Assembly (NCBI GenBank): GCA_947502965.1
Contig: CANNCG010000006.1
Coordinates: forward strand, 1-26,272
DNA from: a bacterium
GTDB lineage: Bacteria > Margulisbacteria > Marinamargulisbacteria > SXXA01
DNA length: 26,272 nt
Direction: 5' to 3'
The translations under genes were made by a program, and so were the position numbers. Each line of letters begins with the position of its first letter. Positions within the stretch are counted from its first letter, which is position 1. The notes under the pieces were generated by a model. The model did no database searches. It saw only the letters and a list, made by a program, of their open reading frames with translations, and was not told the DNA's origin. This document shows positions 15,202 through 23,322 of the stretch, piece after piece.

Positions 15202-16033
15202 AGAAACAGTGCCGCGGTTGGGTAAGGGATTGGAGGCGTTGATCCCGAGATCTTTGCTCGCGTCTGGTAAAACAATATTGCAGGTGACGGTATCTTCTGT
15301 TGAACCAAATCCATATCAGCCCAGATTTCATTTTGCAGAAGAACAGTTGGCCTCATTGACCGCATCTATTAAAACCTTTGGGGTCAATCAGCCTATTCTT
15401 GTGCGTCGTTTTGGACAGGGATATCAGATTATTGCGGGGGAAAGACGGTTTAGGGCGTCTATTGCAGCAGGGCTAGATCATGTCCCTGTTATTGTAAAAG
15501 ATATTTCTGATGAAGATATGTTGAAGCTGGCGCTGGTGGAAAATCTTGAGCGTGCGGATTTGAACCCTATCGAAATTGCAAAGGGCTATCAACGCTTGAT
15601 AGAAGAGTTTTCCTTTACGCATCAAAGTATAGCGACTTTATTTCTTAGAAGTCGGTCAGGCGTGACAAATACCATTCGTCTTTTGAACTTGCCCCCAGAT
15701 ATCCAAGACTATATCCATACGGGGCAGCTGACAGAGGGTCATGGGCGTGCCTTACTTGCTGTTGAGCCGGATAGGCAGGACGTTTTGGCAAAAGAGGCGA
15801 TTGCTAAAAAATGGTCTGTTCGTGAATTGGAACAGATTGTTTTGACACAAAAAGAAAAGCCTGTCGAAAAAATCAAAGAAAAAATTTCTTTTTCAGACTT
15901 AGAGGCGGCGTTGCAGGTTAAAACGTCCTTTGCTGTCAAAATAAACGGATCGAGACAGCGGGGCGCTATCTCTTTGAAATATACGTCTGAAAGCGAATTT
16001 GAGGACCTGGTTTCGCGATTTTCTTCTTTCTGA
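15194..16033 (+). CDS. parB: Chromosome-partition protein ParB (Spo0J)
   Basis: ParB is a CTP-dependent DNA clamp that loads at parS and spreads. From GTG 15194 it has 279 residues. The N-terminal RLGKGLEALIP is the ParA-activating segment. The CTPase domain shows NPYQPR and GERRFRA (82-88), then ENLERADLNPIE. The helix-turn-helix region (TLFLRSRSGVTNTIRLLNLP and GHGRALLAV) contacts parS. A short C-terminal dimer domain follows. GTG is preferred to the in-frame TTG 15185, because AAGGGAGG (15177-15184) lies 9 bases before GTG. The next gene follows after 6 bases. Confidence 0.96.
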   Translation: MSKETVPRLGKGLEALIPRSLLASGKTILQVTVSSVEPNPYQPRFHFAEEQLASLTASIKTFGVNQPILVRRFGQGYQIIAGERRFRASIAAGLDHVPVIVKDISDEDMLKLALVENLERADLNPIEIAKGYQRLIEEFSFTHQSIATLFLRSRSGVTNTIRLLNLPPDIQDYIHTGQLTEGHGRALLAVEPDRQDVLAKEAIAKKWSVRELEQIVLTQKEKPVEKIKEKISFSDLEAALQVKTSFAVKINGSRQRGAISLKYTSESEFEDLVSRFSSF

Positions 16034-16039
16034 ATACCT

Positions 16040-17143
16040 ATGAAAATTATTTCTTTTCTTGTTTTTTTTCTTTTTGCTTTTCCTGTAGGGGCGATCGAGA
16101 CGCATTATGTTGGCGGTTTTGCCCAATTTGATACCCAGTATGGTGTGATGGCGGGATCTCCTTATCAGGCTGCGATGGGCCTTCGGCGTATCCGCACTAA
16201 TTTTCGGGGAGATGTTGGGCGTTTTGCGTATAGGGTAAATCTCGACCATGCTGGCAGCTCTACCTCTGTGGTGGATGCCTATTTCGAGTTTTCACCGCGA
16301 TCTGATCTGAGTGTGCGTATGGGTAGATCCCGATCGCCATTGGGATTTGAGATATTGCAGTCGCTGACCGAGCTGGTCTTTCCCGAATATGGGGCGACCC
16401 ATGCCTTTCTTCCAAATCGGGACACGGGCGTCTTCTTAACCTACAAAGTTCCCAAGTTGACAGTGAACGCTGCTTATTTGGCAGGGAGTCCGGATGGAAG
16501 TAGTTTGTCTAAAAATGAGGATTTAAGTGGGGCCTTGGTGTGTCGCGTGACCTCTGATTTGGGAGAAACGCTCAAAGGCTCTCTTGCGGGGTCTCTGGAA
16601 ACCCGTGCACGGAAAAGTGGTGACGTGGCATCATCATTGTTGTCCAGTTATGCTATTTCCGGGGGAAGTAATTTTTTTTCTTATGATAAGAACACCTATG
16701 CGGAGGGTCTCTTTTATAGGATTGTTCCCAATCTGGTTTGGACGCATGGCCCTTTTGCGGGAATGGCGGAAGCTGTTTTCTCTCAAAATACTGTTCGAAA
16801 TAGCGGTAAATCTCAGGGGCTGTCGCATTATGCATGGCAACTGACCTGGTATTGGAATCTTTTGGGAGAAGCGGATGCGGTGTATGGGTCCAATGCGTTT
16901 GATCATGAGGGTTGGCAATGGGGGCTTCGATTGGGGGGTGCCCGTATGGATGCTTTGTCTTTTTCTTCTTTTGCAGATCAATCCCAAACCGAGTCCCTGT
17001 TTGTATTGGGAAGCGCTGTTAATTGGTATTGGGGAAGAGAGGCAAAATGGAGTCTCGGGATTGATGAGGTCTTTCATACCCGTGCCAGCGGTCAGGTTTC
17101 GCGTGAAACCGTTGCCACAGCACGCTTGCAAGTGGTGTATTAG
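16040..17143 (+). CDS. Predicted outer-membrane porin, phosphate-selective O/P-like
   Basis: The 367-residue protein starts with a signal peptide (about residues 1-18, cleavage after PVGA). It then shows alternating hydrophobic residues and many Gly/Tyr/aromatic strands, and ends in VVY, an aromatic C-terminus as in beta-barrel proteins. The block LRRIRTNFRGDVGRFAYRVN, followed by VDAYFEFSPRSDLSVRMGRS and PNRDTGVFL, resembles the OprO/OprP porin family. The substrate is not predictable from this. It begins 6 bases after parB, so it is probably co-transcribed with parAB, an unusual partner. A parS-like site sits near its 3' end. There is no visible ribosome site, and ATG 16040 follows the parB stop closely. 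Confidence 0.7.
   Translation: MKIISFLVFFLFAFPVGAIETHYVGGFAQFDTQYGVMAGSPYQAAMGLRRIRTNFRGDVGRFAYRVNLDHAGSSTSVVDAYFEFSPRSDLSVRMGRSRSPLGFEILQSLTELVFPEYGATHAFLPNRDTGVFLTYKVPKLTVNAAYLAGSPDGSSLSKNEDLSGALVCRVTSDLGETLKGSLAGSLETRARKSGDVASSLLSSYAISGGSNFFSYDKNTYAEGLFYRIVPNLVWTHGPFAGMAEAVFSQNTVRNSGKSQGLSHYAWQLTWYWNLLGEADAVYGSNAFDHEGWQWGLRLGGARMDALSFSSFADQSQTESLFVLGSAVNWYWGREAKWSLGIDEVFHTRASGQVSRETVATARLQVVY
17095..17110. promoter_or_regulatory. parS-like ParB-binding site
   Basis: GGTTTCGCGTGAAACC is a palindrome with one mismatched pair at the centre (GCGT for ACGT) and keeps the TTTC..GTGAAA contacts of parS. It lies near the 3' end of the porin gene, 2.3 kb from the perfect site. Confidence 0.55.
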
Positions 17144-17208
17144 GTTCTTTGTTTTCGAACTCAGCCCTGCCCCTTTCTAAAATAGGATCGCTGGTTTAAG
17201 ATACCCCT

Positions 17209-19062
17209 ATGATTTTGATCGATAGAATACCCGTCACGGGCCGTAAATTGATTTTGCTTGTCATGGATGCCTTTGTTGTGGTGCTGTCTTTGGGGATTGC
17301 GACATGGCTGCAATATCCGAGCCTACCGATTAAATCCCAAGCCAGCTTATATCTTGGCATTTTGCCGGTGGTTGTTTTTGCCAAATTGGCTGTTTTTTAT
17401 GGGTTTCGGTTGTACCATTTTTTATGGCGTTATGCGTCTTTAAAAGAGGTCTTTCTGGTGTTGAAGGCCTGTCTTTTTGGGTCTTTGATCATTTCGGCTA
17501 TGGCCCATATTTTTGGGTTGTCGTTTCTCAACGTTCGGTTGCTCTTGAGCGATGCCGTGCTGACTATTTTTCTTGTTGGGGGCTTGCGTGGTTTTCTCAA
17601 AGGACTTCGCGAGTATGTGATACACGGCTCCCGTCATCCCAATGAGCAATACACCCAATCTCGAACCCTCATTGTTGGGGCGGGAGATGCGGGCGAGTTG
17701 CTGGCTAGGGAGCTTTTGAAAAAACATGTAAATGTGGTGGGTTTTGTGGATGATGCGCCACGTAAAAGAGGTTTGCATATTCACCGTATTCCTGTTTTGG
17801 GAACCTCGGAACAGATCCCCGAATTGGTACGTGAACACAACATAGACACCGCAATTATTGCGGTACCTTCTGCCACGGGAAAAACAGTGAGACGGTTGAT
17901 GCGATTGTGCCAATTGGCCAAGATTCCTTTTAAAATTACTCCGAATTTATTGGATTTGGTGTTTAAAAAAGAATCTTTAGACCATATTCGTAACATCAAA
18001 ATTGAAGATTTGTTGGGGCGAAAGGTGGTGTCATCGGATATGGCTACGATGTCCGCCTATTTGCGTGACCATGTGGTGCTTGTGACGGGTGCTGGTGGGT
18101 CTATTGGCGCTGAAATTTGTCGTCAAATAGCCTCGTTTCAGCCAAGACTATTGATTTTACTAGACCAGGCGGAGACGGCTCTTTTTGAGATTGATTCAGA
18201 TATTCAGACGGCTTACCCACGTGTGTCCATGGTCGCGGTTGTGGCCGATGTGCGCCAAAAAGACCGAATAACGGGTGTTTTTGAGGCCTATAAACCCGAT
18301 GTCGTTTTTCATGCGGCTGCCTACAAGCATGTGCCGCTGATGGAGGCCCATCCTCACGAAGCCTTTGAAACCAATGTCCTGGGGACAGCGCATTTGATGC
18401 AATTGTCTGCTGCTTATCAAATCCAGGAGTTTGTACTCATTTCGACGGACAAGGCCGTTCGTCCTACCAGCTGTATGGGGGCCACGAAGCGTATTTGTGA
18501 GATGTTTATGCAGTATTACGCAGCCTTGCCGAACAATAAAACGACCTTCACGGCCGTTCGTTTTGGCAATGTTTTGGGCTCAAATGGCAGTGTTATTCCT
18601 ATTTTTAAAAAACAAATTGAAATGGGGGGGCCTATTACGGTGACCCACCCGGAAATGACCCGCTACTTTATGACCATTCCCGAGGCCGTGAGCTTGGTCA
18701 TACAAGCAGGTTCTCTGAGTCGTGGTGGCGAAATTTTTATTTTGGACATGGGAGATCCTGTCAAAATAGTGAATCTTGCAAAAGACCTCACGGAACTGTC
18801 TGGTTTGACCTTGGGCAAAGACATTCATATGGTGTTCACCGGGGTGCGCCCTGGGGAAAAACTCTATGAGGAGCTTTCTTTTGACAAATCCTTCTTGGAA
18901 GGAACCTCGCATCCTCAAATTTTTGTCACACGGGATGTCTCTCCCTGTTTATCGGCACTCATTCGGGATATTTCTGAGATAACCCCGTCTCATTTCTCTG
19001 CTGCAAAACTGAGAGATAGGCTTGTGGCTATTGCGAATCAAAGTTCGCCTTCGGTATCATAG
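17209..19062 (+). CDS. Membrane-anchored nucleotide-sugar 4,6-dehydratase (PglF/CapD/FlaA1 type)
   Basis: This 617-residue protein has about four N-terminal membrane segments (residues ~12-130). A first Rossmann domain follows, with GAGDAGE (157-163), then the catalytic extended-SDR domain with TGAGGSIG (293-300). The dehydratase active site reads STDKAVRPT (T413, D414, K415), with M423-x3-K427 replacing the Tyr-x3-Lys of most SDRs. This is the PglF/CapD pattern for UDP-GlcNAc-like substrates. PGEKLYEEL near the end is family-typical. It should start surface-glycan synthesis at the inner membrane. It lies 65 bases after the porin gene; no good ribosome site is visible. Two small membrane-protein genes follow. 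Confidence 0.9.
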   Translation: MILIDRIPVTGRKLILLVMDAFVVVLSLGIATWLQYPSLPIKSQASLYLGILPVVVFAKLAVFYGFRLYHFLWRYASLKEVFLVLKACLFGSLIISAMAHIFGLSFLNVRLLLSDAVLTIFLVGGLRGFLKGLREYVIHGSRHPNEQYTQSRTLIVGAGDAGELLARELLKKHVNVVGFVDDAPRKRGLHIHRIPVLGTSEQIPELVREHNIDTAIIAVPSATGKTVRRLMRLCQLAKIPFKITPNLLDLVFKKESLDHIRNIKIEDLLGRKVVSSDMATMSAYLRDHVVLVTGAGGSIGAEICRQIASFQPRLLILLDQAETALFEIDSDIQTAYPRVSMVAVVADVRQKDRITGVFEAYKPDVVFHAAAYKHVPLMEAHPHEAFETNVLGTAHLMQLSAAYQIQEFVLISTDKAVRPTSCMGATKRICEMFMQYYAALPNNKTTFTAVRFGNVLGSNGSVIPIFKKQIEMGGPITVTHPEMTRYFMTIPEAVSLVIQAGSLSRGGEIFILDMGDPVKIVNLAKDLTELSGLTLGKDIHMVFTGVRPGEKLYEELSFDKSFLEGTSHPQIFVTRDVSPCLSALIRDISEITPSHFSAAKLRDRLVAIANQSSPSVS

Positions 19063-19069
19063 CGCCCTT

Positions 19070-19420
19070 ATGTCATGGTTATTGGTTGCCATTGTTTTGA
19101 CCCGTACTATCTCTGATATTCTCATGAAAAAGAGTGTGCATTGTCTTCACTTTGATACACTGTCTTCTCTGTGGCCCAATGTCAAAGGCATGCTGAAAAC
19201 GCCCGTCTTTGGTATTGGGCTGATTTTGGGAGCCATCAATGTGCTTCTCTGGCCTGTTGCGCTGCGATATTTTGAGTTGAGCTATGCCTATCCTTTTTTG
19301 AGTATTAGTTTTGTTTTGATTATTTTGTCGGGTAAGTGGATGTTTCGGGAAAAACTGGATATCTACAAATGGGTGGGTATTTTGTTCATCGTGGCGGGCT
19401 CAATGAGCCTTTTTTTTTAA
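19070..19420 (+). CDS. SMR/ArnE-like small membrane protein
   Basis: The 116-residue protein from ATG 19070 has four hydrophobic stretches (LLVAIVLTR, FGIGLILGAINVLLWPVALRYF, YPFLSISFVLIILSGKWM, VGILFIVAGSMSLFF). It also has the SYAYPFLSISFV element of EamA/SMR-type proteins such as the ArnE/ArnF flippase subunits for aminoarabinose lipid. The frame is open back to 19022, but that part overlaps the previous gene. ATG 19070 lies 7 bases after that stop. It is followed after 3 bases by a second, related gene, suggesting a heterodimer as in ArnE-ArnF. Substrate identity is inferred only from the sugar-gene context. Confidence 0.7.
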   Translation: MSWLLVAIVLTRTISDILMKKSVHCLHFDTLSSLWPNVKGMLKTPVFGIGLILGAINVLLWPVALRYFELSYAYPFLSISFVLIILSGKWMFREKLDIYKWVGILFIVAGSMSLFF

Positions 19421-19423
19421 ATA

Positions 19424-19870
19424 ATGCGGCCCTTCATTACCTTTGTGTTACTCCCTATTTTCTGTAACAGTTTTGGGGAATTATTGCTCAAGTATCGGTT
19501 AAACAGTCTTGACGTAGGGGGCGTTCCTTCCTATATGGAGCGACTCCGGCAGGTGTTCTTTCTGTTTTTTGATGGGCCTTTATCTGCCTATATGGCGTAT
19601 ACCCTGTCTGTCATGTTGGGTATTTTATTTGACCCTATTGTGATGCTGTCTGTAGGGACGATTTTTTTGGGTACGGTGCTGTGGTTGGTGGCGATGTCCA
19701 AATTTGAGTTGTCTTATATTTATCCGTTTTTGAGTTTAAATTATGTGATTATCTTGATAGGGTCTCAGTGGATTTTAGGGGAATCGGTTAGCCTTTTGAG
19801 GTATGGTTCGGTATTATTGATTGTGATTGGTTTGGTGATTATTTCCCGTAGTCCGTATTTTGAAAAGTGA
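19424..19870 (+). CDS. SMR/ArnF-like small membrane protein
   Basis: The 148-residue protein is related in plan to the preceding one: an N-terminal segment, then FLGTVLWLVAMSKFELSYIY, PFLSLNYVIILIGSQWILGE and YGSVLLIVIGLVIISRS. It has an extra segment of about 30 residues (FLFFDGPLSAYMAY region) between the first and second membrane segments. The shared FELSY.YPFLS motif marks the pair as paralogues. It is probably one half of a two-subunit lipid-linked sugar flippase or small exporter. It lies 3 bases after its partner and 13 bases before the aminotransferase gene. Confidence 0.68.
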   Translation: MRPFITFVLLPIFCNSFGELLLKYRLNSLDVGGVPSYMERLRQVFFLFFDGPLSAYMAYTLSVMLGILFDPIVMLSVGTIFLGTVLWLVAMSKFELSYIYPFLSLNYVIILIGSQWILGESVSLLRYGSVLLIVIGLVIISRSPYFEK

Positions 19871-19883
19871 AAAGGATTGATTC

Positions 19884-21095
19884 ATGATAACGACATCTGT
19901 TATTTCAAAACGTGCCTCTCAGGCTGAAGACAGCATCACGATGGCCATCACAGCCATGGCCCAAAAAATGCGTAAAGACGGCCAAGACGTGATTGGGTTT
20001 AGCGCGGGAGAGCCCGATTTTACAACGCCAAAACATGTCCGTGAGGCGGCCTATGCGGCCATTGAAGCGGGTAAGACATTGTATACGGCGGCGTCTGGAA
20101 TTCCTGAATTAAAAACGGCGATATGTGCACGCTTCTTGGCCGATCAGGGGTTACAGTATTTACCTGAGAATATTGTGGTGTCTTGTGGGGCAAAGCATTC
20201 TATATTTAATGTATTGATGGCATTGGTAAACCCTGGGGATGAGGTCATCGTGCCTGTTCCGTATTGGGTGAGCTATCCAGATCAGGTGAGCTTGGTGGGT
20301 GGGGTTTCTGTTTATATCAACGCGGGAGAGTCCACTGAATTCAAAATAACAGCGGAACAGCTCAACGCTGTTTTGACACCAAAATCAAAGTTGCTTATTT
20401 TAAATTCACCCTCAAATCCTACGGGATCAATCTACACAAGGCCTGAGTTGGAAGCCTTGGTGGCGGTGATTTTGGCGCACCCCCATTTATTGGTACTCTC
20501 TGACGAGATTTATGAGAAATTGATTTATGATGCCAGCATTGGCCATGTCAGCATCGCTAGCCTCTCAGAGGCGATCAAATCGCGTACCATTGTTGTGAAT
20601 GGCGTGTCAAAAGCCTACGCCATGACGGGGTGGCGCATTGGCTATGCGGCGTCTTCCAAAGAGATCGCCGATGTCATGGGGAAAATGCAAAGCCATACGA
20701 CATCAAACCCCACGACCCCGTCCCAATGGGCGGCGTTGGCGGCTTTGAATGGCCCAGATACCGAGATAGAGATGATGCGTGTGGCTTTTGATGCGCGTCG
20801 TCAGTACATGGTTGCGGCCTTAAATGCTATTCCTGGTATCCGTTGTTTGGCGCCACAGGGTGCTTTTTATGCCTTTCCAAACGTATCGTCGTGTTTTGGG
20901 AAAAAGTCAAAATCTGGTGTGATCAAGGATTCGGCCTCTTTTTGTGAATGGCTTCTCAAGGATGCCTTGGTGGCCTGCGTGCCTGGCTCTGGTTTTGGCG
21001 CGGATGACTTTGTTCGCTTGTCGTATGCCACGTCTATGGAAAACATTAAAACGGGGATTCAACGCATCCAAGACTGGGTAGCCACACTGGTATGA
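19884..21095 (+). CDS. Class I aminotransferase, aspartate/prephenate type
   Basis: This PLP enzyme of fold type I has 403 residues. Family landmarks are SAGEPDFTTPKHV, YTAASGIPELK, PYWVSYPDQV, NSPSNPTGSIYT, SDEIYEKLIYD, and the lysine motif NGVSKAYAMTGWRIGY (K243 holds PLP). This is the bacterial 1-beta/gamma aspartate aminotransferase group, some members of which also use prephenate. That role would link it to aroA's pathway, but this cannot be decided here. AAAAGGA about 9 bases before ATG supports the start. It overlaps hldD by ATGA. Confidence 0.9.
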   Translation: MITTSVISKRASQAEDSITMAITAMAQKMRKDGQDVIGFSAGEPDFTTPKHVREAAYAAIEAGKTLYTAASGIPELKTAICARFLADQGLQYLPENIVVSCGAKHSIFNVLMALVNPGDEVIVPVPYWVSYPDQVSLVGGVSVYINAGESTEFKITAEQLNAVLTPKSKLLILNSPSNPTGSIYTRPELEALVAVILAHPHLLVLSDEIYEKLIYDASIGHVSIASLSEAIKSRTIVVNGVSKAYAMTGWRIGYAASSKEIADVMGKMQSHTTSNPTTPSQWAALAALNGPDTEIEMMRVAFDARRQYMVAALNAIPGIRCLAPQGAFYAFPNVSSCFGKKSKSGVIKDSASFCEWLLKDALVACVPGSGFGADDFVRLSYATSMENIKTGIQRIQDWVATLV

Positions 21096-22063
21096 TCGTC
21101 GTGACGGGTGGGGCTGGGATGATTGGCAGTGCCTTTGTATGGCACTGCAACCAACAGGGCGTGACAGATATTCTGATCGTGGACCAGCTTCGCAATTCGG
21201 ATAAATGGAAGAACCTGGTGGCCTTGCGGTATCACGACTATATGGACAAATCTGTTTTTTTGGCCCATGTCAACGCTGACAATTTGCCCTATTCCGTGTC
21301 GGCGGTCATCCATATGGGCGCATGTTCTGCGACGACAGAAACCGATGGCGATTATTTGATGGCCAATAATTATACCTATACAAAAACGCTGGCCGCCTGG
21401 TGCGTGGCGGGGAATCGGCGATTTATTTATGCCAGCAGCGCTGCGACCTATGGGGATGGGGCCGCGGGCTTTGTGGATGATGAATCCCAGCTGCATACGC
21501 TGCGTCCGATCAATCGTTATGGCTATTCGAAGCATCTCTTTGATTTGCATGCCCGCGATAACGGGTGGCTGGACCGTATCGTAGGGCTAAAGTTTTTTAA
21601 TGTATTTGGACCCCATGAATATCACAAAGGGGGCATGCGCAGCGTGGTCTGCAAAGCGGTGCCAGACATCGCGTCCACAGGGACACTCACACTCTTTAAA
21701 TCCCATCGGCCTGACTATGCAGATGGCGAGCAGTGTCGGGACTTCATCTATGTCAAAGACTGTGTTGCGGTGATGTACGAACTCATGTGTCGTCCTGATA
21801 TCGGGGGGATCTTTAATCTGGGAACCGGTAGGGCGAGATCTTGGAATACCCTTGCTGCGGCGATGTATACGGCCTTGCGAAAGCCCAATGTCGTGAGCTA
21901 TATCGATATGCCCAGTCCCTTGCAGGACCAGTACCAATATTATACCCAGGCGGATATGACAAAATTAAACGCCAAAATAGCGTTTGAGACACGGCCTGTG
22001 GAAGCGGCGGTACAGGATTATGTACACCACTATCTCCTGCCAGAACGTTATTTGGGCCAATGA
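21092..22063 (+). CDS. hldD: ADP-L-glycero-D-manno-heptose-6-epimerase
   Basis: HldD makes the heptose precursor of lipopolysaccharide inner core. The 323-residue extended-SDR protein has TGGAGMIG at residues 5-12, DILIVDQL and KWKNLV after it as in HldD, and DYMDK. Later come ASSAATYGDG, Y143-x3-K147 (RYGYSKHLFD), and GLKFFNVFGPHEYHKGGMRS, which is diagnostic. RDFIYVKDCV and the ending with DQYQYYTQADMTKL also fit. It is strong evidence for an outer membrane with heptose-containing LPS. Both ends overlap neighbours by 4 bases (aminotransferase and the nucleotidyltransferase). Confidence 0.95.
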   Translation: MIVVTGGAGMIGSAFVWHCNQQGVTDILIVDQLRNSDKWKNLVALRYHDYMDKSVFLAHVNADNLPYSVSAVIHMGACSATTETDGDYLMANNYTYTKTLAAWCVAGNRRFIYASSAATYGDGAAGFVDDESQLHTLRPINRYGYSKHLFDLHARDNGWLDRIVGLKFFNVFGPHEYHKGGMRSVVCKAVPDIASTGTLTLFKSHRPDYADGEQCRDFIYVKDCVAVMYELMCRPDIGGIFNLGTGRARSWNTLAAAMYTALRKPNVVSYIDMPSPLQDQYQYYTQADMTKLNAKIAFETRPVEAAVQDYVHHYLLPERYLGQ

Positions 22064-23322
22064 CCAACCTTTTGGTATTCGAAGATAGCGATAATCATCC
22101 GTATAATCCCATTACGGCCTGTCGGCCTATCTTTGATGTACTTGCAGGTATTTCCACACCGTTGGAGAAAATTAGTCGTTATTTTGGACATCTCAATCTC
22201 TCTATTGCATGTCGGACAGCCCTCAAGCCTTTGTTGCGATTGACGCATCCCCGTTTGCCGATTAATCAGATCAATGTAGGGGCGCCGTTGTTGTTGATCA
22301 GTGGGCGTGCGCTCATGACCCACGCCCTGGTTTCCCAGATTCGGGATTTTCCTGTGGATCAGGATGTGATGTTGGTCTACGACGATACCTTTGTCGTTGC
22401 ACAGATTTGTAGTTTGCACCTTTTGCATGTGCTCAAAGCGCAATTTGAGCATGACGTGCCGTCTCAAGACTGGCTCATTGCGACGTTGCGACAGCGCTGT
22501 ATCTGTCAAAAAGCCCATCACATGCGTATGCTGCGTTCCCCTTGGGATCTCTTTCGACATTTGGCGGACAATATCACAGATGACTTTGATCATCTCCATC
22601 AGTTTGGTGTTATTAAAGGCGACATACTGCCTTTTGCCGCTCTGTACGAAGAAAACCGCATTTATGTGGGCAAACATGCCCGCATCGAAGATTTCGTGGT
22701 TTTGGATGCCCGAAAAGGGCCTATTTATATTGACGAGCATACGGTTGTCGCGTCTGGCTCTCGCTTGGAAGGCCCTTTGTATATCGGGAAACATAGCCAT
22801 ATTGCATGTGCTCGGATCAAAACTTCTGCCATTGGGGACTGGTGCAAAATAGGGGGCGAAGTCTCCATGAGTATTTTTCAAGGATTTGCCAATAAATCTC
22901 ATGACGGCTTCTTTGGTCATTCCTATGTGGGAGAATGGGTCAATGTGGGCGCCAATAGCATCACGTCCAATATGAAAAACAATTACAGTCCGGTATCGCT
23001 GCGTTTTGGGCGTGACCAGTTTCAGACATCAGAGACTTTTTTGGGCAGCGTGATCGGGGATCATGTGAAGCTGGGCATAGGGACGCATTTGACGACGGGG
23101 ACCACGGTGGGTGTTGGGAGTACGCTTTTTGGCACATCGGTACATCCGTCGCAGTTGATGCCCTTCACATGGGGTGGTTCCGGTCATTACGATGTGCATG
23201 TGTTTGAAAAATTTGTAGAAACCGCACAACGCATGATGGCCCGTCGCCAGCGATCGTGGACCCCTTTTTATGAGGATTATTTTCGCATGTTGTTTTCTCA
23301 ACGAGAGGGGGCTTTGGCATGA
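22060..23322 (+). CDS. GlmU-like sugar nucleotidyltransferase
   Basis: The 420-residue protein opens with a short NTP-transferase-like part typical of the GlmU-related group often called putative sugar nucleotidyl transferase (NTP_transf_4; landmarks NPITACRPIFDVL and STPLEKISRY). It continues from about residue 205 as a left-handed beta helix: VGKHARIEDFVVLDARKGPI, IGKHSHIACARIK, NKSHDGFFGHSYVGEWVNVG and NSITSNMKN. The HDGFxGHSYxGxWVNxGA pattern is the best signature. The likely activity is UDP- or related nucleotidyl transfer to a sugar-1-phosphate, possibly with acetyl transfer. It lies between hldD and pgi, overlapping each by ATGA, which argues for a sugar-nucleotide role. Confidence 0.85.
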   Translation: MTNLLVFEDSDNHPYNPITACRPIFDVLAGISTPLEKISRYFGHLNLSIACRTALKPLLRLTHPRLPINQINVGAPLLLISGRALMTHALVSQIRDFPVDQDVMLVYDDTFVVAQICSLHLLHVLKAQFEHDVPSQDWLIATLRQRCICQKAHHMRMLRSPWDLFRHLADNITDDFDHLHQFGVIKGDILPFAALYEENRIYVGKHARIEDFVVLDARKGPIYIDEHTVVASGSRLEGPLYIGKHSHIACARIKTSAIGDWCKIGGEVSMSIFQGFANKSHDGFFGHSYVGEWVNVGANSITSNMKNNYSPVSLRFGRDQFQTSETFLGSVIGDHVKLGIGTHLTTGTTVGVGSTLFGTSVHPSQLMPFTWGGSGHYDVHVFEKFVETAQRMMARRQRSWTPFYEDYFRMLFSQREGALA

